In this document: one piece after another, positions 1 to 10,166 of the stretch
Numbering within the stretch: position 1 is the stretch's first letter
Layout of the letters: each line of letters starts with the position of its first letter
Notes under the pieces: model-generated
Databases searched by the model: none
Told to the model about the DNA's origin: nothing
What the model saw: only the letters and a program-made list of their open reading frames with translations
Origin: Cylindrotheca closterium
Taxonomy: Eukaryota > Bacillariophyta > Bacillariophyceae > Bacillariales > Bacillariaceae
Length of the DNA: 64,000 bases
Direction of reading: 5' to 3'
Assembly (NCBI GenBank): GCA_933822405.4
Contig: CAKOGP040001113.1
Span: 62,001-126,000 of the forward strand
Position numbers and translations under genes: made by a program

Positions 1-358
1 TGGTGTGAATGGTGGCTTCTTCTTTGGAACATATGCGGGGAGTAGAAGAGTTGGATATGGGGTGCGTTATTACGCTGATGGATCAAAACATGTTGGTCCC
101 TATTCCAACGACAAGCCAAATGGGAGGGGCAAGCGTACCTACAAGGATGGCAGCTCTGAGGATGGAGACTTTACTGACGGGAAGCTTGACGGCTACGTCG
201 TCAAGACATCCAGGGATAAAATCCAAACTGTATGGTACTACAAGAATGGCATTAAGAGAAAGGAATGGACGGAGAAGGTTAGCAGAGAGCGAAAGGATGG
301 GGATGTTGCTGAAGCAAGCCCCACCAAGAGACATAAGACAGGAACATCTTTCATCTGA
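1..358 (+). CDS. MORN-repeat protein, C-terminal part (5' truncated by the window edge)
   Basis: The reading frame is open to the left edge and stops at 356-358, so only the last ~118 codons are present. Two clear MORN-type motifs (pattern YxG x2 GxG xxxYxDG) are visible, GVRYYADGSKHVGPY and GRGKRTYKDG, plus a weaker GDFTDGKLDGYVV. The tail is basic and low complexity and ends in SPTKRHKTGTSFI. MORN repeats usually mediate membrane or scaffold association, or form the regulatory part of a kinase or methyltransferase. The missing N-terminus would decide which. There is no in-frame ATG near the edge, so no start is proposed. The MORN call rests on the repeated G-x-G/Y-x-DG spacing; the function is unknown. 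Confidence 0.7.
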   Translation, partial: GVNGGFFFGTYAGSRRVGYGVRYYADGSKHVGPYSNDKPNGRGKRTYKDGSSEDGDFTDGKLDGYVVKTSRDKIQTVWYYKNGIKRKEWTEKVSRERKDGDVAEASPTKRHKTGTSFI

Positions 359-909
359 ACCATGAAAAAAGAAGAAAAGAGTAAGAGAAGAGAAAGTCAA
401 ACAAGATGAATGCCAAACAAGATGAATGCCAAACGCTGATTAGGATTAGGATCAGGACCTGTATCAGGAGATTCATAGGATTGACTAGTGACGGACGGAA
501 GACTGAATCAATCTGTTTGAAGAACAGAAAAAACAAAAGAAAATTATATTAGGATTGGTCTATATACTAGATGTAATATATGGTGGACTGACTCGCCTCC
601 TTACACCCCCGCTCAAATCCCCCCCCCCCCCTCCCCGTCAAATCTTTGTGCAACCATCAGACTTCGGTGATGATTGGTCTACCGATATGTGTCCGAGGCA
701 TGTGTGCAAAATGGTACATTTCTACGCGACCGCAAAATACAAATAGAACGCCACATACCGCGGATTCAAGTTCACCCGAAAAAGATATCTTGAAAAATAT
801 TTTCATCATAATACCGGTACCGCAGTATATCAGTCGCGTCAAGATGATGAAAGCTGTTATTATTGTTGTCTCATAAAATGTGAAAAAAAGTTGATACTCA
901 AACAGAACA
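359..909. other. intergenic, with promoter-like block of a repeated gene family at its right end
   Basis: No convincing gene. A direct repeat (caagatgaatgccaaa) occurs near 403-433 and a poly-C tract at about 618-635. From about 755 the sequence resembles the regions just upstream of the two other DUF6824 genes: taccgcggattc, then cagtcgcgtcaag, then attgttgtctcataa(aa)tgtga, then a short A-rich leader to the ATG. Confidence 0.6.
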
Positions 910-2253
910 ATGACACTTCCGACGAGAAACGATGTAATGGCTACGAGAGGATTATGTGCTAATCAGCACCCTGGAAATCAGTACTTCACGCAACTTGTGA
1001 GAGACAGGTTGGACGAGTACATCAATACAAATAGAAGAGCCAGACGGCCCATCATAGAGGCAATTGTCTCGAGAGTGCAAGCTACTGGTGGGCGTTTCTT
1101 GAGATATGTTGGCAATGGGGATTGGTTGGAGATAACGAATAAAGACGCAGTGAGCAAGACCTCGCACTACTTTCGCGATGAAGCAAGAAGATTACGAACA
1201 TCTTGTTTCAGCAATTGGCCAAATTGGAAGGTTGATCAGTTATGTAGTACACTACGTGCAACATCCACGATGAAGGATCTCGATATCAAGTTCTTCGGCA
1301 GAACTAATTTCGAGAAGCTGATTCGGGCCTTGATGGAAAACCAGTCTCTTGAGAAATTGACTATGAACTTGACTCGTTGCCAAGATTCTCCCACCGCCGA
1401 AGCCATGGTTTCCACGCTTTGCCTGGCAATCTCCTCCCATCCAGAGCTAGCAAGTGTAACAATCCTGGTTCCAGAATCATTGGGAGAGGTTTCAACGACA
1501 GCCATTATTGATCTCATTCGCGGTTCGAGTACACTCCAAGAACTGCGAGTCGTGGATAGTACGTCCTTGTCCACCGCTGTTGCACCTGCTACTACTCCAC
1601 AGCACAATCGTGATTATGCTTCAGAGCTCATGCAAGTGTTGGGAGAGAATCGTCACTTGAAGATTCTGGCCATCCCACGCAACATTGCTGGTGGGCTAAT
1701 CAGATTCTCAGATTTTATGAACTTTATCTGGAACCATCCTCGTATTGAATCTGCGAGTCTGCTGGGTATGGATGAGAAGGAGACAGCAGAAGCTGATCTC
1801 AAGGAAGTGACTGCATTTTCCCACCGTATAGTTCCATTGGTTTGGGAAATCGATTCGAAAATGGCCAACCGTTGCCAAGAATCGGTATGCCAACTACTGG
1901 AAGCTCATCCAGAAATCTTGATCAAGCCAGCAAGAACCACTCCTTTCTGCAACACCCTGCCTCCAAGGCTACAATTGTTGGCCGATTTTCATCGAGGTGG
2001 TCGCTATCTTTTGCAACAACCCGACCTTCTCTTGTCGGTATGGCCTCATAATGTGATGATAGCCGAGCGAGTTGTGAATCCGGATGTGATCTTTGAGTTT
2101 CTAAAACAAGGTCCATTCTTTGCCGGTCGGATGGGCGTTGAAGTACAAGGCAGCGAGCCACCATCACCACAAAATAAGAAAGAGTTCGATAACTCAAGAA
2201 AGAGAAAGTCAGATGAGATGGTGAATGCTGATCTTGCTGATGCGATGGATTAG
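910..2253 (+). CDS. DUF6824 domain + degenerate leucine-rich-repeat protein, copy 1
   Basis: 447 aa, single exon. Residues ~6-95 match the diatom DUF6824 pattern: NDVMATRG, then HPGNQYFTQLVRDR, a basic helix, GGRFLRYV, W.EI and the K(T)xxxxRD end. The middle (about 105-300) has LRR-like units (DLDIKFF, LEKLTMNL, LKILAIP) with L-x-x-L spacing. The C-terminal part has a signature, HRGGRYLL followed by LSVWP and VIFEFLKQGPFF, that recurs in the two LRR genes at 11.2-14.9 kb. It ends in a Lys/Arg-rich tail (SRKRKSDE) that could be a nuclear localisation signal. The start at 910 has an AACAATG context and is colinear with the paralogue at 7398. The family is lineage-expanded in diatoms; its molecular function is not established. 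Confidence 0.85.
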   Translation: MTLPTRNDVMATRGLCANQHPGNQYFTQLVRDRLDEYINTNRRARRPIIEAIVSRVQATGGRFLRYVGNGDWLEITNKDAVSKTSHYFRDEARRLRTSCFSNWPNWKVDQLCSTLRATSTMKDLDIKFFGRTNFEKLIRALMENQSLEKLTMNLTRCQDSPTAEAMVSTLCLAISSHPELASVTILVPESLGEVSTTAIIDLIRGSSTLQELRVVDSTSLSTAVAPATTPQHNRDYASELMQVLGENRHLKILAIPRNIAGGLIRFSDFMNFIWNHPRIESASLLGMDEKETAEADLKEVTAFSHRIVPLVWEIDSKMANRCQESVCQLLEAHPEILIKPARTTPFCNTLPPRLQLLADFHRGGRYLLQQPDLLLSVWPHNVMIAERVVNPDVIFEFLKQGPFFAGRMGVEVQGSEPPSPQNKKEFDNSRKRKSDEMVNADLADAMD

Positions 2254-2658
2254 GAGCAGGACAAAATACACGTAGAGATTGTACAATGTAAGTATAATCT
2301 TATTCTTTAATTATTAATACTACGCATGATGCTTGTAAAGAGTAATACAGTGTTGGCTCGAAAGAAGCAAGAAGTATGCGGTATTGTGTGAGGTAGAGCA
2401 ATCCTGGTATTTCTTCTTGACCGACAGGCTTGGGTAAAATGATATCATTCTTCTGTACCATGATAGGTACGATTCAACGTACAAGTATGAAGCAAACATC
2501 ATGAGATACCGCGGATTCTAGATTACTTGACACGAAGGCTGCTAATATTTTCAATCACTTCTCATTATTGGCTAGAAACATGCTGCATCATCCTCACCCA
2601 GTCGCGTCAAGACAAATATTGTCTCATAATGTGACAAGTTACTATCAAAGCAGAAACA
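2254..2658. promoter_or_regulatory. intergenic and conserved upstream block of DUF6824 copy 2
   Basis: From about 2506 to the ATG at 2659 the sequence is closely similar to 7257-7397 and partly similar to 755-909. Shared elements are ataccgcggattc, ctagaaac(a/t)tgctgcatcat, cagtcgcgtca, aatattgtctcataatgtga and actatcaaagcagaaaca. The conservation spans a probable promoter and 5' leader, but it may simply reflect recent duplication. Confidence 0.55.
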
Positions 2659-3255
2659 ATGGCCTTGGTGGCTGAAAGAGACGTTCTCCGTGGTATGGGG
2701 CGTGGTCGCCATCCTGGAAATCAGTACTGGAGACAACTTGTGAGAGATAGTTTGGTTGTGTACAATGGTGCAAATAGGGACGACAGAATGCTTATGGCAA
2801 GCTTGATTGTCTTGGAAGTGCAAGATTCTGGTGGCCGTTTCTTGGAGCACGATGACAACGTAGCTTATTTGGAGATGTCAAATGAAGATGCAGCGCGCAT
2901 GACAAGGCAATGCTTCATAAACCTGCTCTATCGAATGAGACATATTAATGATGCATCACGGTTTTTCAACAATTGGGCCAACGGGAATGTTGACCAGTTG
3001 TGTGATACACTACGAACAACTCGCATAGTGAAAGACTTAACTGCCAAGTTCTCCACCAATGCGAATTTCGCAAAGTTGGTTGGGGCCTTGAAGGAAAACA
3101 AGTCGCTCAAGAAATTTTCTCTGGACCTCAACAATAACCACCACCACCACCATGAACATGTCATGGTTCTGACTTGCATCACCGCAAGTTCCATCCCGTA
3201 CACCAGCCACAGTAGAAGAATACAATATACGCCTCCATTGGCTTTGCTGGAATGA
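2659..3255 (+). pseudogene. truncated DUF6824-LRR copy 2
   Basis: From 2659 to about 3130 this is nearly identical to the first ~155 codons of the gene at 7398, including the DUF6824 segment (HPGNQYWRQLVRDS, GGRFLEHDD) and the first LRR-like units up to LKKFSLDL. At that point homology ends abruptly in an Asn/His run (NNNHHHHHEH), and the frame reads about 40 unrelated codons to a stop. The LRR body and the RGGRYLL C-terminal signature are absent. The upstream block is retained, so the fragment could still be transcribed as a stand-alone DUF6824 protein of ~198 aa. A breakpoint created by recombination with the decayed gene just downstream is the simplest reading. Confidence 0.65.
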
Positions 3256-3299
3256 GCGATCGTGCATCGATCGTTGTCATTATGTTGTCGAAACTGGCT

Positions 3300-4507
3300 G
3301 GTTAGTTGTGTGACGTGGTCTATTTGCCAGCACCCGTGTCATCCTTTATTGCTCGCTCCCACAATCTGGGCAAAAAGATTAGGGAAGAAGTTCGATGGGG
3401 TGACCTTTTTTTCAATCTTACCTTTCGTCAAGACAGTTCACAGAGTGTATATGACATTCGAGACAATCCGAATCGATGATCTTTGACCGACAAGCAACAC
3501 CACTAGACACAAGAGCGGGGCGCCCTGCTCGGCTTTTACAACAGATCCAAGTATCCTCCGGATTGGTCGTTATTGATATCCAACAAGACAAGCGACATCC
3601 TTGGGCGGGAACACGAATACGATCCCGATCGAGGCTTTTTGTGGGAAATATATACATCGGGTATTGTACAAATTGGATTTGCGAAATGTGGATAGACTGC
3701 CAGGACTCAATGATACGGAAGCAAAGCAACTACTATACGACCCGAATAACAGAGCTATCATGATCGAATGCGCCCTTCGCTATTGACAAAGGTACCAGCA
3801 TGTCAATATGCCTCGCAAACACCAGAAGAAATGGAGCCAGCGCCACTGCATACCTTTCGGACCAATTGCGAAAGCGAGTTTAGGCACTGGCTCCAGGAAG
3901 CACTTCCACAATCTTTGGCTTTTTTTTTCATATTCGACGAGGGAGATTTCATAAAGGTATGCAACACCACGTTGCCCGACTTGTTGGAAAGCTATTTGAA
4001 ATGTTCCTTGAATGGAACGGAATCAACAGGAAAGAATATTACCCTCTTGATGGGTAGTGACGAGCGAAATGCAAAGTATCGTCAACAAGTTTTGGACTTG
4101 GTGAACAACAACAGCAATGCAGCATTGCCTTCTTTTCCCCACGTTTCGACTCTGGATGCGGAGGCGATTGCAAAGGAATTGATGGAAGACTTGGTGGCAC
4201 AAAAGGCCATGCCGGAATGGCTAGAGTATCGAGCAACCACTATCAATTGTTTTCTATTGCTACAAGGAATTGGCATCTTGGGAGCCTTTAATTTCTCTTC
4301 GCTTTATCTTAGCAAGAGACGGAGTGATTGCCGTCCGTGCAACCATCTCTTGACGGGCTACCCAGGGCTATGGAAGTGATACGAGGATTGCGGGGTGAAG
4401 GACTCTGGAAGCAGCAGCTGAAAAGAGAGCAGAAAATGATGCCGTTTCATCTTGCTGGCTTTGGTATCACTCGATTGGTCCAACGCCCAAATGTTGGAAG
4501 CGATTAG
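3300..4507 (+). pseudogene. decayed protein-coding gene of unknown family
   Basis: Protein-like segments follow one another on the plus strand but in different frames. About 3306-3479 (PAPVSSFIARSHNLGKKI) ends at a TGA; the same frame resumes about 3505-3695 (KYPPDWSLLISNKTSDILG) after an in-frame TAG. A second frame covers about 3640-3786 (LYKLDLRNVDRLPGLNDTEA, then NNRAIMIECALRY). Frame one returns at 3768-4379, 203 codons with a hydrophobic stretch FLLLQGIGILGAF. A third frame, about 4328-4507 (AMEVIRGLRGEGLWKQQLKR), ends in a TAG. At least two stops and three frame changes are needed, so this looks like a pseudogene. A multi-exon gene is a less likely alternative because no consistent GT-AG introns join the frames. 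No family was recognised. Confidence 0.4.
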
Positions 4508-5616
4508 CTTAGGACTGCCAAGTAGACCTGTGTTGATTGATTCTTTGAAGTATTTGTTTATGCTGCTATTTATTTTCGAACCACTTTGCTTTGCGCTAAG
4601 CTTTTGTTTAATCTAATATGGTCACTCTCTTGAATATGCCATAACATCTTAAGAGCTCTCATCGCTTCATGACGAATTTCCTGCACTTTGAACCTTGTTT
4701 GAATCACACCTCCAAGGTTTCCTCTACTGTAATTCATCAATCCCCAGTTGTTTGTTTCCCCGTGAGACTACCTCTCGGCTCCCAATTTCCGTAGTCATAC
4801 CATTGCAGGAGCAAGTCCCATTCCCCACTTTCGAAGGACGCAAAGAACCAGTGGGATTATTATCCAAAGCCAGGCTTTGTAAGGAAGGGGGTAGGTTTGC
4901 GTTGTCCCAACGGTGCCACATAGTCCGAGGAGGTGACGACTCGGCGTCTTTTGGTCTTCGAGAGCGAGATTTCTTGCTGTCGTTCAAGTTGAAAGTTCAC
5001 GTTTCTTTGCCGTGAGTGAGTCTTTCAATCTCCTTGGGCAAGACCTAGGATCGACTTTTGGACATCAGTGAGACCTGGCGTGAGCGCAGTCGCATTATTG
5101 CCGGGGGTAGAGACCATCCACGTGAAAAACTCGCATTCTTTCGAGCAATGCGAACAATGAACTCTGTGGCAACAAGGATCCCCCCAGCTCTGTCGTTCTT
5201 TTTAAAACAAACCCAAGACTGTAAGATTGCAAATGTCAGCCATCATCGAACTTCTTTCATACAAAAATAATGCACATCACAAAATTCGTCTGCCTATCAA
5301 AATTGAATTACCACAACACAATAAGTGGGTGAATTCAATATCAGTCGATAAACTGGGCATCATTATTGCCTTCTTATTGCGGCTCATCGACAACATAACT
5401 TTTGACAGTCGAAGGCCGATCGGCCTTCGTCCGTCTCTAACGCAACGTAGTCAAAGAGATCGAATAGTGTGCCTGCAGTCTACGCGTATATACGTTGGAC
5501 AAACCTCATACCGACGTTGAACGCCAATCTGGCGTTGAGGGAAAAAACAGATGCGAGGCGTTGATTCCGCCAGACGTGCCCTTTTCCTCACGCTGATTGG
5601 TAGAATCGTCGGTTGC
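4508..5616. other. gene-poor stretch, no supported gene
   Basis: Short open frames here (for example 4695-5015) have no recognisable domain and no protein-like composition. A short inverted motif occurs near 5409-5432 (gaaggccgatcggccttc), a perfect 18-bp palindrome. Confidence 0.5.
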
Positions 5617-5757
5617 GTACAGACCAAGCGCCGTTACGTACAGATCAAAAATTTGGCGTACAGATCAAAAATTTGGCGTACAGATCAAAAATTTGGCGTA
5701 CAGATCAAAAATTTGGCGTACAGATCAAAACCGTTACGTACAGATCAAAACCCAACC
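5617..5757. repeat. tandem array of a 20-bp unit, seven copies
   Basis: The unit gtacagatcaaaaatttggc is repeated four times without change at 5638-5717. It is flanked by a diverged 21-bp unit at 5617-5637 (gtacagaccaagcgccgttac) and two diverged units at 5718-5737 and 5738-5757. The 20-bp period is not a multiple of three, so the array cycles through all frames and is not coding. Confidence 0.95.
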
Positions 5758-5769
5758 CTGTTACGACAC

Positions 5770-5965
5770 GTACTAGACACGGGCGCGGGGAGCAGTTTAT
5801 ATTAGATCCCCCGGGGAAAGAAGAAGGGGAAAGAGGAAGAAGAGAGGAAATAATAAAGAAGGAAAGATAAAACGAAGAGAGAAGAGAAGAAGAGAAAGCA
5901 ATAGAATTGCAATGAAGGGGCTCTACAACACAGTGCTGGTTTCACACATGGCGTCGCAAGATGAC
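5770..5965 (+). mobile_element. possible end of an LTR with a primer-binding-site-like sequence (remnant)
   Basis: A purine-rich A/G tract (5810-5900) containing aataataaag is followed by ctctacaaca and then, about 5936-5950, tgctggtttcacacatgg. This resembles the TGGTTTCA-type tRNA-primed site placed just after Copia LTRs. A 22-codon frame starting at the following ATG (MASQDDIRYD) stops at 6019. No gag-pol coding region is present downstream and no second LTR was found, so this would be a solo or decayed element. The call is tentative. Confidence 0.2.
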
Positions 5966-7256
5966 ATACGCTATGATCTTGGCGTTAGCCAGGATTTAGA
6001 CGGATTTAGAACGAGGTAACACTCCATAAATGTTTGATGTGACAATCGATGCGTCTGAACCGCCTACAGCAGTATTGAAATGATGGCTAAGCACCTCTAC
6101 GCCAATAACAATATCCACTATCCCTGCATATCGTAGATTCAATTGAAACTTGGAGGCTCATCGCACCGCGATTATTGGTGTCTCGAATACTTCAAGGTCG
6201 GAAGCATTAAAGTGATGATGTCAGCCCGATCTTATTGTGTCGGCAACAAACCATGTGGAATCCAGGTGAGTCAAGGCATGAAATACTGCTTGACTCTATC
6301 AGCTGATACTATTGCTGATTTTATTGAAACGCTTACTTTTGCGAGGCTTGCGAGAACCAGCCAGTATTGGAATCGATAGATAATCGGCGGTATCCTCAAT
6401 GGACTTAACATTTTGGGAACCAAGCAAGATGGGTAAGGGCCACCACAAAGCCCGATGTCATCGCAAAGGGAGTATAGACGTGTTCCACAATTGGAGACAT
6501 GCAATAATCAACCGATTTTGAGTAAGATTCACAGTCGAAAACATAGACAGAAACCTTTCATGGTTCCTTGTTGGCCAAAGCCGCGATAGGAAAGTTTAAT
6601 ACAGTATAGTCATAGATGATGCTTTCAGATTCGGGTATTGTATATTCTACTCTGACGGCAATACAATCAACCTTTTTGCACCCGTTTGAGACAATGACTT
6701 GATTCAAAAGGTGAAGAGACTACTACTACCTACTACCAACTACTATTTATACCGCTATCAGCAGTTGATTTCAATCTGCCATCAGAGAAGTCTGAACGAT
6801 ACTTGACAATACATAGTAGTACCAGTACAGTACTATATATGCAATATTGAAAAATCAGTTTCTATCGTTGGATCTACATGTAGACCAGTCAATTTTAGTT
6901 TCCAACCTACCATCACATTCTTCAGGGCAGCTAGAAGTGGTCCAAGGGGATCTACATATACAGCGCTTCCTCATGATCGAGGGATAAGGTGGGTCCTTAA
7001 GACAAGGTGTTTAGTCGTTTGATAAGACCAAGATAAACTGCTTGGGCCGTATGGAGCTCGGACCTAACATCTTCACGCTAACATCATTTGAAGTCTATGG
7101 AGAGTACTATATGAATCATCCATAAATAGTGATAGAGAGCTGTGATTGGCTAATACGAGTACCACTAACTGAATCGACTAACTCTCATTGGCTAAAAATT
7201 CACTCTCCAAAACAAGAACCCTCCAGTACATGTGTATACCGTATACGCAGATTCTA
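5966..7256. other. gene-poor stretch, no supported gene
   Basis: Only short open frames occur (the longest is about 6143-6379), none with a recognisable domain. The base composition is AT-rich with scattered tactact repeats near 6720-6750 and 6820-6840. Nothing further is supported. Confidence 0.5.
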
Positions 7257-7397
7257 ATACCGCGGATTCAAGATATTTCTTGAGGACTGCTAATAAAATA
7301 TATTTTCTCTAGAAACTTGCTGCATCATCATCACCCGCAGTCGCGTCAAAGCAAATATTGTCTCATAATGTGACTAGGTACTATCAAAGCAGAAACA
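7257..7397 (+). promoter_or_regulatory. conserved upstream block of DUF6824 copy 3
   Basis: This contains the same ordered elements as the blocks before the genes at 910 and 2659: ataccgcggattcaag, gcagtcgcgtcaaag, aatattgtctcataatgtga and an A-rich leader (gcagaaacaATG). It is the third copy of a family-specific promoter/leader. Confidence 0.55.
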
Positions 7398-8732
7398 ATG
7401 GCCTTGGTAGCTGAAAGAGACGTTCTCCGTGGTATGGGGCGTGGTCGCCACGCTGGAAATCAGCGCTGGAGACAACTTGTGAGAAATAGTTTGGTTGCGT
7501 ACAATGGAGCAAATAGGGACGACAGAATGCTTATGGCAGGTTTGATTGTCTTGGAAGTCCAAGACTCTGGTGGCCGTTTCTTGGAGCACGATGACAACGT
7601 AGGTTATTTGGAGATGTCAAATGAAGATGCAGCGCGCATGACAAGGCAATGCTTCATAAACCTGCTCTATCGAATGAGACGTATTAATGATGCATCACGG
7701 TTTTTCAACAATTGGGCCAACGGGAATGTTGACCAGTTGTGTGATACGCTACGAACAACTCGCATAGTGAAAGACTTGACTGCCAAATTCTCCACCAATG
7801 CGAATTTCGCAAAGTTGGTTGGGGCCTTGGAGGAAAACCAGTCGCTCAAGAAATTTTCTCTGGACCTAAGTATTTGCAAAGATTTTGAAAGCACCGAATC
7901 CATGATTTCCATGCTTTGCACAGCAATATCCAAGCATCCCGTGGTGTCAAGTCTAACAATCCTGATACCAGCTTTGGGAAAGGATTCAACGAAAGCCATT
8001 ACCGATCTGATTCGCGTTTCCATCACACTCAAGGAACTGCGAGTGGTGGATAGTATGACACTCTCGTACACTGCTACTGCTGCCCCTCAACGTAATGGGG
8101 ACTGCGCCTCCTCGAAGAAGCTCATGAAAGCGTTGCAAGAGAATCAACACTTGAAGATTCTGGCCATCCCATGCCGTATCGCGGGTGGTCTCATCAGATT
8201 CTCAGACTTCATGAACTATGTCTGGAACAGTCCTCGTGTTGAATCCGCGAGTCTTTTGGGAATGGGTGAGAAGGACACAACGGATGCTGGTCTCAAGGAG
8301 GTGGCCGAACTGCCCCGCCGTCAAATGCCATTGATTTGGGGAGTCGATTCGAGAATGGCCAACCTTTGCCAAGAATCGGTATGCCAACTACTGGAAGCTC
8401 ACCCGGAAATCTTAATCAAGCCAGCAGTCACTACGATAGGTAGCACCATCGTTAATGCCTTGCCCCCCAGAGTGCAATTTTGGGCAGCTTTTCATCGAGG
8501 CGGTCGTTATCTTTTGAAACGTCCCTATCTTTCTTTGTCGGTATGGCCTCATGTGATGCAAGCTGCGAAACCAGATTTGATCTACGAGTTTCTAAAACAA
8601 GGTCCATTCTTTGCGGGACGTACGGGCGGCTTTGCAATACAAAGCAACGAACTACCAGCACCACCAAAGAAGAAGTGGATTTCGAGAAAGAGAAAGTCAG
8701 ACGAGATCAGTGCTGATCTTGCGGATGTATAA
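7398..8732 (+). CDS. DUF6824 domain + degenerate leucine-rich-repeat protein, copy 3
   Basis: 444 aa, single exon, colinear over its whole length with the gene at 910. The N-terminal DUF6824 segment (about residues 5-95) has HAGNQRWRQLVRNS in place of the usual HPGN, then GGRFLEHDD and YLEMSNEDA. LRR-like units follow (LTAKFSTNANF, LKKFSLDL, LTILIPAL, LKELRVVDS, LKILAIP). The C-terminal signature is FHRGGRYLL, LSLSVWP and LIYEFLKQGPFFAG, with a basic tail SRKRKSDE. It is the intact sibling of the truncated copy at 2659; their first ~155 codons are almost the same. Function is unknown. A nuclear or signalling role is only inferred from the basic tail and the LRR scaffold. Confidence 0.85.
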   Translation: MALVAERDVLRGMGRGRHAGNQRWRQLVRNSLVAYNGANRDDRMLMAGLIVLEVQDSGGRFLEHDDNVGYLEMSNEDAARMTRQCFINLLYRMRRINDASRFFNNWANGNVDQLCDTLRTTRIVKDLTAKFSTNANFAKLVGALEENQSLKKFSLDLSICKDFESTESMISMLCTAISKHPVVSSLTILIPALGKDSTKAITDLIRVSITLKELRVVDSMTLSYTATAAPQRNGDCASSKKLMKALQENQHLKILAIPCRIAGGLIRFSDFMNYVWNSPRVESASLLGMGEKDTTDAGLKEVAELPRRQMPLIWGVDSRMANLCQESVCQLLEAHPEILIKPAVTTIGSTIVNALPPRVQFWAAFHRGGRYLLKRPYLSLSVWPHVMQAAKPDLIYEFLKQGPFFAGRTGGFAIQSNELPAPPKKKWISRKRKSDEISADLADV

Positions 8733-8892
8733 TAGTGGGTTAGGACTGTGGAAGTATCAGGATTGATCATGTTTTCCGAATTAGACCATAAACATTTTAA
8801 ATTTGAAATATTGAAAACAATATAATATCATTTCTATAGATCTACCGGTATCTATAGAGAGTTTCCCATTATCATTTCAATAACTTTCACAC

Positions 8893-10166
8893 TTACGGAT
8901 TGGTCATCTTGCGTGACAGCAATAGATCTTCCATTTTGTTCTTTGTGGTTGTGAATGATTGTTTCTCACTCTGGACTGGCATGTCAAATTTGCTGACCCG
9001 AGCCCGCTTGAGCACTTCTGTCACATCCTCTTTGTACAATGTTGCCACAACACTTGGCTGCTTGAATACGGATCCAAGCCACTTGTCGACTGTCGGATAT
9101 TTCGTTTGGATCATGGCAAGGAGTATGGTGTCGTCTTCTCGTTGGTCATCATCCTTGCCAAACTGCCGCAGTGACTTTACTGAAGCAAGTTCAGGTCGTA
9201 AACCGGGTAATACTAGCAACAAACGTTGGAAACAAGGAGCAGTCTTGGCTTCGGCCAGTGAAAAGACGGTTCCCAGAAAGTAGGATTTCTCGTTTGGGTC
9301 ACTATCAGTCATATTCATTTCAGACCGTTTCAGCATCGTCTCGATACAGCCCAAGGCTTCCATTAGTTTGTCTACGGCACTTTCCAATCTCTCCAGGCTC
9401 GATGAATTCAATATCGAGTTGATGCATGGGAAGATCTCCCTATTGACGGCATGCACAAAAATTCCGACTTGGGCTTTAGAAAATGGGGACGAAGGTATCA
9501 GTTTTGACGTTTCACCCGTCCTCATCTCCACGTGGTCCATCAAATATTCCATTATAACACTAGACTCGGCAATAGAAATATGCTGATTGTCTGGCAATAC
9601 ACCGACAAGCAGGGGAATAGCTGCGGTCGTTGTGTCTTTGATGGATAGGCCTTGTAGTAGGAATTGATGAAGTCGACATCATTCTTGGAGAATATGTCCA
9701 CCAGTTGGCGTTCCACCAGCTTCAGTTGGCTGGGAGTTTCTTGTTCCTTTTGAAGCAAGTCATCGTCGATTCCAAGCTCTTGCATCACAATATGTACTTG
9801 TTGGGCAAATGGACAGGCCTTATTGGTATATAACAGATATTCTGAAATCGGTGGTGCCTTGTGTTTGTATTCCAGTGATAGTACTTCATCTGGGCCCGAG
9901 CATGGGGTGGGTATGTATCCAGATGTAGGTGGTATCTCCATAAATTGGTCTGGATGATAGAAGTAAGTCGTCCCGCTTGGATGATGGGAGACATATAGCT
10001 CCCATCGATCCCGAATGAATCGGATGTAACATCTCGACATGGGTTTCATCCATTGCAGTTTACCACCACGAAAACTTCCATTATAGACGTATTGACCATT
10101 CAAGCCAGGTTCGGAAGTGATGCCACTGACCAAAATAGAATCTGGGGCGGTCATTTGGTCGGTCAT
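8893..10166 (-). CDS. glutathione S-transferase-fold protein with an extra N-terminal module; one frameshift
   Basis: Translation starts at the ATG ending at 10166 (MTDQMTAPDS). The first ~95 residues form a separate Trp/Gly/Tyr-rich module (GLNGQYVYNG, LQWMKPMS, RWELYVSH, IPPTSGY). A thioredoxin-fold GST N-domain follows (YLLYTNKACPFAQQVHIVMQ, where KACPFAQ sits at the usual catalytic site). Near 9640-9660 the frame must shift by one base to reach IPLLVGVLPDN and ISIAESSVIMEYL, the cis-Pro and Glu-Ser motifs of the GST N-domain. The helical C-domain then runs to 8893. The two halves join well in sequence, and no GT-AG intron fits between them. This is therefore either a recent pseudogene or a base-call error. 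Substrate is unknown. Confidence 0.6.

Noticed and set aside
4695..5015. Possible 106-codon gene
   Set aside because: No conserved motif, no protein-like composition and an equally long frame on the other strand.
5617..5757. CRISPR-like array
   Set aside because: Units are directly adjacent with no spacers, and the context is eukaryotic nuclear DNA; it is a simple tandem repeat.
9630..9665. Intron to explain the frame change in the GST-like gene
   Set aside because: The two frames abut or overlap with no GT-AG pair and no room for a 60-120-bp intron; a frameshift fits better.
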